64,000 nt of DNA from Symbiodinium kawagutii. Its lineage: Eukaryota; Sar; Dinophyceae; Suessiales; Symbiodiniaceae. The notes beneath the pieces are model-generated. The model ran no database searches, had not been told where the DNA came from, and saw only the letters and a list, made by a program, of their open reading frames with translations. Below, piece by piece: positions 1 to 10,206 of this stretch. The position numbers were made by a program, and so were the translations under genes. The DNA lies in assembly GCA_009767595.1 (NCBI GenBank), contig VSDK01018023.1, positions 632,352 through 696,351 of the forward strand, written 5' to 3'. Position 1 is the stretch's first letter; every line of letters starts with the position of its first letter.

Positions 1-722
1 GTGAAAAATGTCCCGTTAAGGGCCGTGCGAACAACCCCTGCGTGATGGTCGGCTTGCTGCTTGACAAGGTGACGAGTGAGTTCTGCATCAACTCCAGACA
101 AACCCTGGAAATCTTTCCTGGAAGCGAGTAAACTACCTATTCTTTGGCTCCACGCATGTTCCAGGCGCCACTTCACTTGTTGAATCGGCGTGTCAAACAA
201 GTGGAAACGGAACCTCTGGTGGTCAATGATGTAGCCGTTCCCATCCCACGACCAACCAATGTCATGAATCCTGTGAAGAAAGGCTTGACAGGGTCCTGGT
301 GCATTTCGGAGTGAAACACGATGTACATGCTGATCCAACAGGGTACACACTTGATGAACATCCCCTGTTTTTCGCAGGGTCAACACAGTATTTTCCAATG
401 CCCAATACTCTGGATCATGCTTGGGATGTTCCAAAAGGCCAAACTGGATCAAGGCGGAGGCCCCTTGTTTGTTCCACCCCATGGCTTGCATTGCCTGCGA
501 TCTTTGCTTGCGGTGATGCTCACTGGAAACTGTGACCCCTGGAATACCATGAAGCTCACGGGGCCAAGCTACTGCGATAAGCATTTGAAGTTTCTGGACA
601 TTGGGGGCCAGACTCTTCTTGAGCCATGTCCACATACTTTTGTTGGCAACAGCCCTGGCAACAACTGTGGCGTTGGTGTGAAGTCGACAGTAAGCCATGT
701 GACCCCCCAAGTCACGGTCTGC
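1..722 (-). CDS. Continuation of the reverse transcriptase ORF beyond the duplication (partial)
   Basis: Read on the minus strand, the frame GCRVHYADRDLGGHMAYC from 1-nt offset after the duplication stays open to base 1, about 240 residues. It includes AWPRELHGIPGV and ALIQFGLLEHPKHDP, a pattern I associate with the region after RT in dinoflagellate LINEs. The polypeptide runs off the window, so any RNase H domain would lie outside. Confidence 0.8.
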
Positions 723-1226
723 ATAATGCACTCGGCATCCATGGGTGCGGAGAACCGATCTAACTTCTGCATCAGTACCCCAACCGTAGGTTTTCTTAGC
801 ATCCAATTTCACTGCTATGGTGTCAGCAAAGTGGGCCAGAATCTGTTGAGCCTCCAGGAGTTGGTGTGGGCACGAGGAACTAAGCTCCCAGTTGTCAACG
901 AAGGAGTGTACCCTACAACCAGCCCCTTTCCCAATGACTACCTGGTGCATGGCAAGGTTCGTCAGCATCATTTGCATAATGCACTCGGCATCCATGGGTG
1001 CGGAGAACCGATCTAACTTCTGCATCAGTACCCCAACCGTATGTTTTCTTAGCATCCAATTTCACTGCTATGGTGTCAGCAAAGTGGGCCAGAATCTGTT
1101 GAGACTCCAGGAGTTGGTGTGGGCACGAGGAACTAAGCTCCCAGTTGTCAACGAAGGAGTGTACCCTACAACCAGTCCCTTTCCCAATGACTACCTGGTG
1201 CATGGCAAGGTTCGTCAGCATCATTG
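721..1226. repeat. 253-bp tandem duplication spanning the RT catalytic motif
   Basis: Bases 721-973 and 974-1226 are almost identical (offset 253), with only a few differences such as cctcc/actcc and cagccc/cagtcc. The unit holds RT motif C, so FVDN is encoded twice. Since 253 is not a multiple of three, the copy shifts the frame and truncates the RT. Confidence 0.95.
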
Positions 1227-3795
1227 CAACGACCGAAAGCGGGTCGCCTTCGGGAAACCCACAGTGGCTCTTCAGGCCACTGCTGCAAGCACCTCTCACA
1301 ACAAAATGGCGGTCAATGTGCTGGAGATTGGAAATCCACGTCTGCATGAAGGTTGCGTCTATGCCGAAATGTCTTCCACAAGCATACACGACCTGGCGTG
1401 GCAAAACATTGAAACACTTTGTGATATCGGTTACCAGCCCTGTGACTGGCACTTCCTCTAAGAATGATTGTTCAATGTCACATGCCAGACGAAGCCACAT
1501 GTCAACGGTGGAGGTGCGTTGGCGGTTGCCATGGAGGTCTTCAGGAGCAATGGAACTAAGCCAAACCAACAACTCTTTGGCTCGCATGCTAGCCCAAGTT
1601 CGGTACACCTGTGATAGCACCGTTATCGGTCTGTATTCCGAGACCGTGGCTGCTTCCGGGTGTTTTGCTAGCGAGGTGATCAATCCAACCAACACACTTG
1701 ACGGCCATTGTTGTTTGCCTGTTTCAATATCATTTATGCATTGCACAACCTGGCGCACAAACATGGGTGGCATGTGAAGGAGGTCACTTCTGTCAACACC
1801 ATCAGGCCCAGTGGCACTATGTGGCTTCCGGGCCTTGACCGTGGCAATCCATTGGGCAGGAGTGATGGGAGCGAAAGTGTAACCCTGATGAGGCTTCGGC
1901 ACATGTGCTAGCAGGTCACCAACAAAGTCATCCCATCTGCCTGGTTCCAAATGCTCTGGGTTGTTCCACATCGATCCCCATAGCTTATGAAAACCTGCAA
2001 AGATGTGAGGGAGTTCTCCACAAGTGATTTTCTGAGTCAGCGTGTCCCCGACTTGGAGTTGCAGGTTAGGTTGGGACACGAAACTGCCTGGCACATGATC
2101 ATTGATGACAAGCATAACTTGACCCAACCATACAGGTTCTTGTGTTTCAAAATCCCCTTCATAGTGCACTGTGGTACCATCGTCCGAAAGATCAGTGACA
2201 ACTGCAGTGCGACTTTCAACAATGGTTTGAACCGCAAGTGACTTGGGCCGCTGAATGTCTTTGTACACCACACCTCGATCATGGCATCTCCGGGTTTTGG
2301 CCGCTTGGACACGTGCCTGGAGCAGGGCTCGCTCAAGTTGGTCAAACTCATCTTTGAATGCACGGAAAATGGCATGAGCTGCTAGAGGGGGCGGTGGCAG
2401 CTTCGGCAAGCTAGCTGGACATCCATCTGGCTTGTGGATGTAATGCTTCCACACATGAGCAAAACCCTGAGGGAAGCCATCGGCTCGTCGAACAGCTTGC
2501 CACAATTGGGCAGCATGGATCAACACATTCGCATCTTTCTTTGAACTATTGGCGATCGCAGCATAACTTTGAAGTCTGCGCAACTGCCTAACCCATTTGG
2601 TGTGTCGCCAGTTTTCACCATGATACGTGACAACGGCTTCATGCGGTCGGGAACGTTTGACTGGGGCAGGGACCTTGCGAACCAACACTGGTTGAGTGTG
2701 ACACAATCTGCCTCGTTGTGCCTGAACTAAACCTGGTTTTCCTAAGGTAACCAAATGTGCATCTACTGCTGTCTCAAGGGCCTGAAACACTTCCACCAGA
2801 TTGGAAGGGGCAACTGAAACTTCCTGGGCTGCAATGTCTGTTGGATTCACTTGATCCCATGGTATGGGTAACGGGCGTATCCATATGGGAACTGCTGGAG
2901 GTGGTCCCAACATGTCAAATTCACCATACAACACACTATGATCAGCAAACCAAGAGGGGTCAACCACAACGTTGCGCAAAAGTGGCTGAAGTTCTCTGCT
3001 GATAAACACAAAATCCTTGATGGAGCGATTTTTACACGTGGGGACTGGGACTTGGCCCCACTTTGCAAACGCCCATTGTTGCAATTCCACAAATCCATGC
3101 TTCTTCCATTCCTGCACAGCTGGAAACCCATCACATTCTCCATTGAAGTCTCCAACGATTGCTCTTGGACCCTGAGCGTTGTAAACAATACGATCCGTCA
3201 GCAGGTCCAGAAGCTCGTTGGTTTTGCTTCGGACTTCTTTGGTTTGGGAGTCCTTGGAATACCCATAGATCACACCCATCTTCAACCAAGCTTGCGGCAA
3301 CATGACCCCTGCAGCTTGAATGCGACTGGTCTTCCATTTGTCTTCCGGCCACGAATTGGTGAGTGCCCGGGAGGGCTGGTCACTGGCAATAGCAACTCCT
3401 GTGGCTCTCCCCCCAATTGCTCCTTGGGCGGAAGATAAATACTCAGAAGGATAACCAGGTACAATTTGCATGGGTCGGGCTTGGTACTTGGTCTCATTTC
3501 GATATCGTTGGGTTCCAAGGGGGGTCAAGTGAGTTTCTGCAATGCCCCAAATGCCCCGAGGAAGCGCATGGATCTGTTCGGCTTTGCCAAGGAGACCTGT
3601 TGGGTTACAGGTACCAATCACAAAAGTGTCGGGGCCTGGGTTGCTGGCCTCACCCACTCTGACCGAACACAGCATCATCAAGACAAGTAGTAACCTGTGA
3701 ACAATGCGGGTGACACTGCCCACCTTTCCCACCGGTGCAAAGGACTTCTGTGAAGGTGGCGTCAACCTCTGCAACTCAGAGGTCCGCCCTTCCTG
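974..3795 (-). CDS. APE endonuclease-reverse transcriptase (broken at its 3' side)
   Basis: Residues are numbered from a TTG at 3774; the frame is open from 3795. After a hydrophobic leader (27-38) and GEASNPGP (41-48) comes an APE-type endonuclease: TCNP (55-58), WGIAETHL (76-83, catalytic Glu), GDFN (208-211), SIKDFVFIS (251-259), ADHS (277-280). The RT follows: GPDG (656-659), YRPITVLS (714-721), motif A LVTDITKCFN (Asp783), motif B GFPEGDPLS (839-847), motif C SFVDNW (Asp876). It would nick target DNA and prime cDNA synthesis there. At about 973 the reading enters a duplicated block in the wrong frame and stops at 913. Confidence 0.92.
3631..3654 (-). other. 2A-like ribosome-skipping motif (GEASNPGP) after a hydrophobic stretch
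   Basis: The peptide reads LLLVLMMLCSVRVGEASNPGP and sits just before the endonuclease. NPGP is the core of 2A peptides, and non-LTR elements of trypanosomes and animals carry 2A at this place. The canonical D-x-E-x-NPGP is not met: Glu is one residue early and Asp is replaced by Gly. Skipping activity is therefore inferred. Confidence 0.6.
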
Positions 3796-3798
3796 TCA
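3796..3798 (-). other. Single in-frame TGA between ORF1 and the endonuclease-RT ORF
   Basis: ORF1 ends ...KHAE-TGA. The next codons (CAG GAA GGG CGG) stay open in the same frame into the endonuclease ORF, and no ATG lies between the stop and the hydrophobic leader; the first in-frame ATGs are at the MM just before the 2A-like site. Either TGA is read through or it is a CGA-to-TGA decay in one original polyprotein. Confidence 0.8.
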
Positions 3799-6282
3799 TT
3801 CGGCATGCTTAGCCCGCTTGCTCAGCATGTCCTCGATGGACCGCAACTGTTCTGCCATCTTGTCATCGAAGTGGGCTTGCATGGCTCTTGTGTTGGCATC
3901 GACACGGGAACTGACCTGAGTGATCTTTTGGGTAACATCTTGATACTGCTGTTGCTGCGTTGCTTGGTTGGTGGCAACTGTGGCTTCCAATCGCTGCATG
4001 CGAGATTCGAGATCGTCCATCCGTGGCTCATGAGGGATCATCTCAGCATCTTCGTTTGCTGAGTCCAATCGCTTGGCTGCTAAGTTTGCTTCAATCCTCT
4101 GCTGAATGGCATCTGCCATGTCATTGATGGGAACCTGAGGTGTGGGTTTGGGTTGCTTGGCCAGACTGCCGCTAGGTCCCCAGGGATCATTGACCTGCAA
4201 AGGATCTTCACCAGGTGCAACTGGCCTCTGCTGGGCTCGCAACTGACTAATCACGTGCTTGGATGCCTGGATATCAACCGATGCCGCTGTCTGCTTGGTG
4301 GGCTTGGTGATCTTGCTCAAGAGGACATCTCCGTGACTCAGTTGGTAGACCTCATACTGGGGCGGGGTACTCGCTTGAATGCTCCACAACAAACCCTTCT
4401 GGTTGGCTGCTCGACCGGAAGGCTGGAGTGGCCGGGCATTCCATTGCCACTTGGCAAACAGTGCAACCAACGATTGGCGTGTGGTCCCGTAGGGAAAAGG
4501 ACCTCCTGTGTACATCAGAGCATCTTGATTCACCAAAAACGGAACATTGGGGCGGTGTTGTTTGTGGACAACCTCTGCGTGCGCAGCTGCAACTCTGACT
4601 CCATACCTTTGAGCATATCTTGCAAGGCTGGATTCAACTTCCGTGCTTTGGAGGACTACCTGAGCTTCAGCCTTTCCCATCTTGGGCAACCAAATCACCC
4701 TATAAGAAGCAGAAGGACTCCGCCCATCATCTGTTCTAGGTTCAGCATAAATGCCACATTGACCTGATTTGGCAAGCAGCGCGCCAGGTTTCTCAATTGC
4801 GATGCGCATGTTGACCATAAACATCGCTGCTTGTTTTGGTGGACACCGTTCCATCTTCTGTGTGACAAACTGGCGGTCCCAGCAATCAATGATGGGGTTT
4901 TCTCCATTGGCATGTATCTGCAGCATCAGAAATTGTTGGACTAAGAATTTGACGGGTCGATCAGCCAACTCAGTCCAAGAATCCTCCATTTCATCCTTGT
5001 GGGCGATGAGGCGGATGACCTCAGTACGCACCTCTTGTATGGCCACCTTCTGCGGAGGGGACACACGTTTCACAGTCTGAGAACCAAGCTGGATGAGCTT
5101 GATTGTGGTGAGCAATGGATCACCTGTGGATGCAAACACCGCTGGGATGCGCAATTCTTCCCCCATGCCATGCAAGCCTGGATGATGAGCATCCAGCAGG
5201 ATCAGTCCCAATGCATGCTTTGACAACGGCTGTGAATGCTTGAGATACGCTGAGGCCTCTTCTGTGGTGGCAACAATTACCCCAGCGGCATCAGGGGGAA
5301 CATCGGCCATAGTGATTTGAGACAACATCTGGCCAGTGGGATCCTGGAAAATCCCTTTTGGGATGGTCACATCAGTTGATTCCAGGTGCAACGGACTAGG
5401 CGGTTTCACAGCCTTAGTCTTCTTGGCTTTCTTGGCTCCAAAAGGTTTTCCATCAGAAACTCGGGCTTGGATGGCTGCCTCAAGTTCATGTCCCATGACC
5501 AATTGCAGTTTTGGTGTGACTTGGTTGGCTGCGGCCTTTAAGTCCCGCCAGGGCGCAGCAGCTCGCATACATTTCTGAGTCAATTGGCGGCCTAGCTGGG
5601 CAACAACCGCATTCGCCCTTGCTTGGGTCATGTCGGCTGGGACTCCATGTTCACCCAACAGTGCACGAAGGTCCGCAATGAGATCATCATCTTTGCCCCC
5701 TCCAAAACTCAGATCCGTCGGGAGAACTAGCATGTCTGCAACTTGATTCCTGTTCAAGTATCCAACAAACTTGGCACGAAGCTGTGTGGCAGTGGCAGCG
5801 TCAACCTTGGATGGGAGACCACACTGCCGCTTCAACCACGCAATGGCTTGAAAGCCGCAGTCATGGGCAAACTCACTCGGCATGGTCTGAACCTGGATCA
5901 ACGATTCGTCAGCTTCCTGTTGGTCGAGGTAGGGGTGGAATGCATACCTGACCCACTTTGCTCCCTCAGGGGTGGTAGCAACTTGTACTTGTTCATTGGC
6001 AATCGTGACTTGAATCGGCAACCAATGGTAGTCAACCAAAATTGCACTGATCACCTGCTTCGTCACGGCAGCTTCATCCATGACTTGACTGACCCAACCT
6101 TCAAACTTGTCAACCAGGGGTTGGTCAACATCATACCAATGGACAACCAAGGGCGACATGCATCCCAATACACCTGCTTCAATGAGTTCATGCTGCATGT
6201 AAAACTGAAACTCATCATCAGCAACCCATCCTTGTTGGTTGCTCAACAGCTGGATACGTGTGGTGGGACCCACTGTGTTCAG
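3796..6282 (-). CDS. Retrotransposon ORF1 distal part: possible cysteine-peptidase-like region and C-terminal coiled coil
   Basis: About 828 residues are open from the gap to a TGA at 3796-3798. Near the start, a YHW at about 6027 and, 56 residues later, HDCGFQAIAWL (Cys codon 5857-5859) resemble the His-Trp and Asp-Cys-Gly boxes of Ulp1/C48-type cysteine peptidases. No matching Asp box is clear, so activity is only suggested. Lys-rich stretches (KKAKKTKAVK) follow. The last 70 or so residues (DDLESRMQRLEATV to the end) are a heptad-like Gln-rich coiled coil, comparable in role to the oligomerising coil of LINE ORF1 proteins. The middle 400 residues match nothing I know. It lies in the same frame as the endonuclease-RT ORF that follows. 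Confidence 0.75.
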   Translation of the reverse strand: MNTVGPTTRIQLLSNQQGWVADDEFQFYMQHELIEAGVLGCMSPLVVHWYDVDQPLVDKFEGWVSQVMDEAAVTKQVISAILVDYHWLPIQVTIANEQVQVATTPEGAKWVRYAFHPYLDQQEADESLIQVQTMPSEFAHDCGFQAIAWLKRQCGLPSKVDAATATQLRAKFVGYLNRNQVADMLVLPTDLSFGGGKDDDLIADLRALLGEHGVPADMTQARANAVVAQLGRQLTQKCMRAAAPWRDLKAAANQVTPKLQLVMGHELEAAIQARVSDGKPFGAKKAKKTKAVKPPSPLHLESTDVTIPKGIFQDPTGQMLSQITMADVPPDAAGVIVATTEEASAYLKHSQPLSKHALGLILLDAHHPGLHGMGEELRIPAVFASTGDPLLTTIKLIQLGSQTVKRVSPPQKVAIQEVRTEVIRLIAHKDEMEDSWTELADRPVKFLVQQFLMLQIHANGENPIIDCWDRQFVTQKMERCPPKQAAMFMVNMRIAIEKPGALLAKSGQCGIYAEPRTDDGRSPSASYRVIWLPKMGKAEAQVVLQSTEVESSLARYAQRYGVRVAAAHAEVVHKQHRPNVPFLVNQDALMYTGGPFPYGTTRQSLVALFAKWQWNARPLQPSGRAANQKGLLWSIQASTPPQYEVYQLSHGDVLLSKITKPTKQTAASVDIQASKHVISQLRAQQRPVAPGEDPLQVNDPWGPSGSLAKQPKPTPQVPINDMADAIQQRIEANLAAKRLDSANEDAEMIPHEPRMDDLESRMQRLEATVATNQATQQQQYQDVTQKITQVSSRVDANTRAMQAHFDDKMAEQLRSIEDMLSKRAKHAE

Positions 6283-6438
6283 NNNNNNNNNNNNNNNNNN
6301 NNNNNNNNNNNNNNNNNNNNNNNNNNNNNNNNNNNNNNNNNNNNNNNNNNNNNNNNNNNNNNNNNNNNNNNNNNNNNNNNNNNNNNNNNNNNNNNNNNNN
6401 NNNNNNNNNNNNNNNNNNNNNNNNNNNNNNNNNNNNNN
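6283..6438. other. Assembly gap (156 N)
   Basis: A run of N inside the retrotransposon ORF. The coding frame on the upstream side (start 8944) differs from that on the downstream side, and each side's frame looks non-coding across the gap. A true gap length differing from 156 by a non-multiple of three would join them. Confidence 0.99.
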
Positions 6439-8944
6439 GCAGGAATTGTTCCGGGCGACACTCACGCGTAGGATCTGCAAGGGGCTCCATGAACAACTGT
6501 TGGCAAGTGACTGTGCATTCATGAATGGGCACAACCCCTCCTACCGCATTGGTAACACGTGTGATCTGGTCAACTCCAATCAGAGTTCGTTCAGCAACCT
6601 CAATCTGTCCAACCGTTGCCTTGTCAGAAACATTTATCATGTGAGCATTGCGTTCACCTAGATGGTGAACAAACACATAATGTTGCCGTGGGACCGGTGC
6701 AGTAGTAGCCTCATGATGTTTCCTTTTCACTGGTCGATGTGGCCTGGTACTGGCAAAAGCTGGGATACCACCAGTGACTGCACTGGGCATTTCATCAGTG
6801 TTGGTTTCCGTTGGCACAGCATCGGCACTCTCTCCATTGTCACTGCCTTCCAATCCCTTGGGGGATGTATCAGCATCATGGTGCAGTGGTTCATGAGTAT
6901 CCGAGCTGCCATGCACTGTTGCGGCAATGGGTGACTCAACTTCGTTTTCTGCAACACGTTGAAAAAGACCCCCCTGATTTTTTGAAAAAATGGGGGGGTC
7001 ATTTTTGAGGCACCGCATGCTGACCTCTGCAAAATTCGGAGAAGGCTGCTTCGACCTACCCTGGCCTGCTTCATGCATGACATGCCTCAACTGATCTGCA
7101 AAGGTGGGAACATGGTCATGTGGGTGTCCATAACTATGCTCAGCAGCATCATGATGATCATGAACGACTGATTCCATGTGAGTGCTTTCGTCGGCTGGAG
7201 GGTGATGATGAGCGAATGATCCATGTGATGGCCGTGATGAACCATGGTCATGATCATGTGCATCATCCGGAATGGGTCCTGGCGTCCCTTCCGCTGGCTG
7301 TTTGTCAAGAACATCAGAACCACTGGTCACTCCGCTTTTCTTTTCTTCTAGGTTCTCGCGTCCTGTCCGCTGGCTGTTTTCAAATGATTTTGTGGCTGGA
7401 CCCACGGGGGTCGGGGAAGCACTGGTTACACCGGATGCATTGTCACCTGATGCCTCCGGAGAAATGGCACGAGGAATGCTTCTACTACTGGAGAGTGCAC
7501 TGAGGTGCACCCGAATTCCTTGGATGAACTCACAGAACTTCTCATGGTGCCCCAACGCTGGAGCAGACTGGCACACACTGGCTGCCAGCCCGGCAACATG
7601 ATCCCACAACATGGCTTCAGGTGTTTTCACATCCATGTCAAAGCTTTGATACACATGGAATTTCCATTGTGACATGATCCAACAGCTCTGCAATGGAGAA
7701 GCCATCTGTCCGAGGCCTGCCAGACCCAACCTGAGATTGGGCCCCCAAGCTCTGTTAGGTTCGCAGCCATGCAAAAGGCTGAGTTCCCATGGGTGAAGGT
7801 GACGTGTCTTGGGAATGTCATGTCCATATGTAAACTCCCATGCCCCTTCCAAGAGAATCAGTGCACCAAAAATGCCCTTGGACGTGAGACGATGTTCACT
7901 CAGAGGTCGATCACGGCAGCCACATGGACACTGGGTGAGTTGGTTTCCCCATCCGTGTAAGGCTGTGGGGCAAATTCCCGCAGCCTGCAGTACCATCCCT
8001 GCGATGTTACCATACTCATCGAACTTGCGAGATTCATATGAGTCAAGGCTCAATTGTTTCATAGCATGTTCATCCCAAAGAAAAACCACCGGTAAAACTT
8101 GGCCAATCGTGGGGGAAACTGGCAAACATGGCATGGCTTGCAGTGGAATGTATGGCAAACACGGATGGGTGAGTATGCACCACCATCGATCACGCTTGGC
8201 TGGAAAAAACGTGTGAAGACTCAAATCAATTTGGCTGAGGTTGAAGCCGGTCATCTTGCAGAAATGATTCAATGCCTGCTGGACTTTCTCATCCCTTCCT
8301 GCACCCTGCACACATTCAAGGAGAATGGTGTGAGCTCGCAAATAATATCCTGCTTCCAACGTATGGAGAAAGGCATCACTACGAGGGTCTGTGAAATGTC
8401 CCTGATCACCCAACTGTGACCAAGGTTGGCATGAAAACCCTGCAGTCAGCGTCATCGAATGTGGGCACTGGGTGTGAATTGCTTTCAACGTTTCACTGGC
8501 TCCAATTTCCCCACACACTGTCTGACATTGATAGTCTGGCTGACTGGACTGAAACTTGCACCAGATATCTCGCATGTCATTGACGACTTTGATGTCGAAG
8601 CCACAACTAGTCAACCCTTCTCCCAAGAATCCCATGCCTGTGCATGTCTCGACAACATGTCCCAATATGTCCCAAGACTGTGCTTCATGATGCAGGATAG
8701 ATCCCTGGGTGCCATCAACACTCATGCCCGTGGAAGTCAAACTGACAACACCGTCCAAGACTGTCACTTCTTCACACTTTGGAAAAGATCCTTTCAGTTT
8801 CAAGAACCGGTTGTGAATGTTGGTCCGCACCAAATGTTTCTCACCAGAATCATCCCACAAGATAACTTTGGCAAGGAATCGCACACTGGCCCCACTCTGA
8901 AGACTGTGCCAGAGAGGTTCCAAACGAGGTAGACATCCATCCAT
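6439..8944 (-). CDS. C5 cytosine DNA methyltransferase domain with His-rich linker (5' part of retrotransposon ORF1)
   Basis: The start is an ATG at 8944. Methyltransferase motifs appear in the right order: motif I around residues 98-116 (TGMGFLGEGLTSCGF), II at VVND (120-123), IV at GFSCQPWS (169-176, catalytic Cys172), VI at LECVQG (209-214, Glu210), VIII at PAKRDRWW (248-255), and IX/X at HPWELSLLHG to GLGQMASPL (384-419). The usual PC of motif IV is SC and the ENV of motif VI is ECV; the catalytic Cys and Glu are kept. The enzyme should transfer methyl from S-adenosylmethionine to cytosine C5. A long acidic, His-rich linker follows (about residues 545-615). The frame runs into the N gap without a stop and probably joins the next CDS. 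Confidence 0.88.
6960..7006. repeat. Hairpin within the methyltransferase-linker coding region
   Basis: GACCCCCC and GGGGGGGTC arms, with matching A/T runs between and outside them, form a stem of about 22 bp around a very short loop. It encodes the linker segment NDPPIFSKNQGG and so is part of the ORF. Confidence 0.6.
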
Positions 8945-9013
8945 GGCGCTGACACCCGAGCGTTAGCTAGCTAAAGTCAACCACCTGTAAGGACTCGGGC
9001 CGAGACTTAGTTA
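8945..9013 (-). other. Probable 5' untranslated end of the retrotransposon
   Basis: This short GC-mixed stretch precedes the ATG at 8944 and ends where the host repeat at 9014 starts. No TATA box or other promoter can be recognised. I saw no dinoflagellate spliced leader here. Confidence 0.35.
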
Positions 9014-9076
9014 TCATCCCCTATTATTAACCATTATAACCAGCTAGTTTACCATTGGTTGGTTGGTTAAGTATTG
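9014..9076. repeat. Short dispersed host repeat, copy 1
   Basis: A TTATCATCCCCTATTATTAA...CCATTGGTTGGTTG-type sequence that recurs with small changes at 11793-11866. It borders the retrotransposon and helps place its 5' end. Confidence 0.55.
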
Positions 9077-9101
9077 ACTTTTCTGGCATCCCTGCGACAC
9101 C

Positions 9102-9179
9102 ATGGGATCGCAGGCCGGCGCCAAAAAGGCGGATTTCGATGCTACGGCCTGGGAGCGCAGGGGGGGCAAGGGCAGCTTG
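9102..9179 (+). CDS. Candidate first exon of an unknown gene
   Basis: An ATG in a good context (ACACCATGG) opens 26 codons (MGSQAGAKKADFDATAWERR...) rich in G/C compared with the flanks, followed by a GT donor. The function is unknown. It may join the exons at 9624 and 10207. Confidence 0.4.
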
Positions 9180-9623
9180 GTGGAGGGGCAGGGTTCAGCG
9201 GACATCAATCAACTACCCTGGGGGAACTGGAGGTTTGGGTGTTTAGTGGTGGTGATGAACTAATCTAATGACCACATATGGCCAGCAACGTTGGGCAACT
9301 TCGTTACTTTGATGATTTGCAAGTCCGGTTTTAAAAGATTTTCTTAAGCAATGGGCAGTGTCCAGATTCACATTACCCAGGCTTCTTCCTGTCCAAGAAA
9401 CAGAGCTTTTGTGAAATCAATGATAGGGACCCACATGTTTGCGAGTCTTCGTGTCATTTCGCGGGATTCTGCAACTTCCCTTCCATCATCCGCAATTTTC
9501 CCAGCAACAATCGGGACACAGAAAGGGAAGAGAGTGTCAGCAATGATCATTCAAGTTTCTTCGTTGATTTTGTCCGCGATACCTCTTTTTTTCTCATCCA
9601 AAAGCGATTTGTTTCTCCCCAGG

Positions 9624-9689
9624 TGTTTGGTTGTCATATCATTCCTGGACTTCCATCTGTGGCCGCCGTGCCGCCGGCGCTGGTGCGAG
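9624..9689 (+). CDS. Candidate internal exon of the same unknown gene
   Basis: A pyrimidine tract and CAG acceptor are followed by VFGCHIIPGLPSVAAVPPAL and a GT donor. The composition is GC-rich against an AT-rich background. Not recognised; ends are accurate to a base or so. Confidence 0.3.
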
Positions 9690-10206
9690 GTTGGCATCCA
9701 CCCTACAGCTGCGGAAGAGTGGTCAGAAGCTAAGACTCTTGCAGGGTTCTGCATGAGGCATGGCTGTAACCATGTGATCATGGAGCTCAAGTGGTCAAAT
9801 GCAATGCAGAATTGGAGCCTTTTTTCCTGAGAACATGCTAGTCCCCTTTTAAATCTGTCCCTGAACTCAGATGATACCTGAGAACACGTGTGTTTTGGGG
9901 AGAGGTTGCATCTTAGAATTTGTCCTCCAGAACGTTCGCATGCCACCCCGATGGTGGGGTTGCAAATCATTGGTTGTTCCCTCTGGCAACCGTCGCAATT
10001 GACGCAATTGCACCATTCAGTGACAAAGACCTTCCCTTTATCCCAGTTCTCATGCATGCACAATCCCACCAAATAAATAGTCTTAAGACACAGATGGATC
10101 ATGCAAACATATGCAAACATACGTCACTAGACTCTGGGATTCGTGTTCCGAACTCATCCTCGAAAGATGGGGTGAAAGCTGGGGAAGCGGATGACCTGCT
10201 TCTCAG

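Larger units (their letters stand above)
1..9005 (-). mobile_element. LINE-type retrotransposon carrying a DNA methyltransferase, truncated by the window edge
   Basis: All coding parts lie on the minus strand and read from about 8,944 down to base 1. The order is C5 methyltransferase, linker, unknown region with coiled coil, 2A-like site, APE endonuclease and reverse transcriptase. Endonuclease plus RT with no integrase or LTR defines a non-LTR element. Methyltransferase genes captured by retrotransposons are known in dinoflagellates. The 5' end is placed near 9,005 because sequence from 9,014 matches a repeat found again at 11,793. The 3' end is outside the window. This copy is damaged by a 253-bp duplication in RT, and either the in-frame TGA at 3,796 or the gap may hide further breaks. 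Confidence 0.9.

Noticed and set aside
9551..10120. 189-residue Cys-containing minus-strand frame
   Set aside because: It overlaps plus-strand exon-like blocks, shows no even coding character and matches no family I know.
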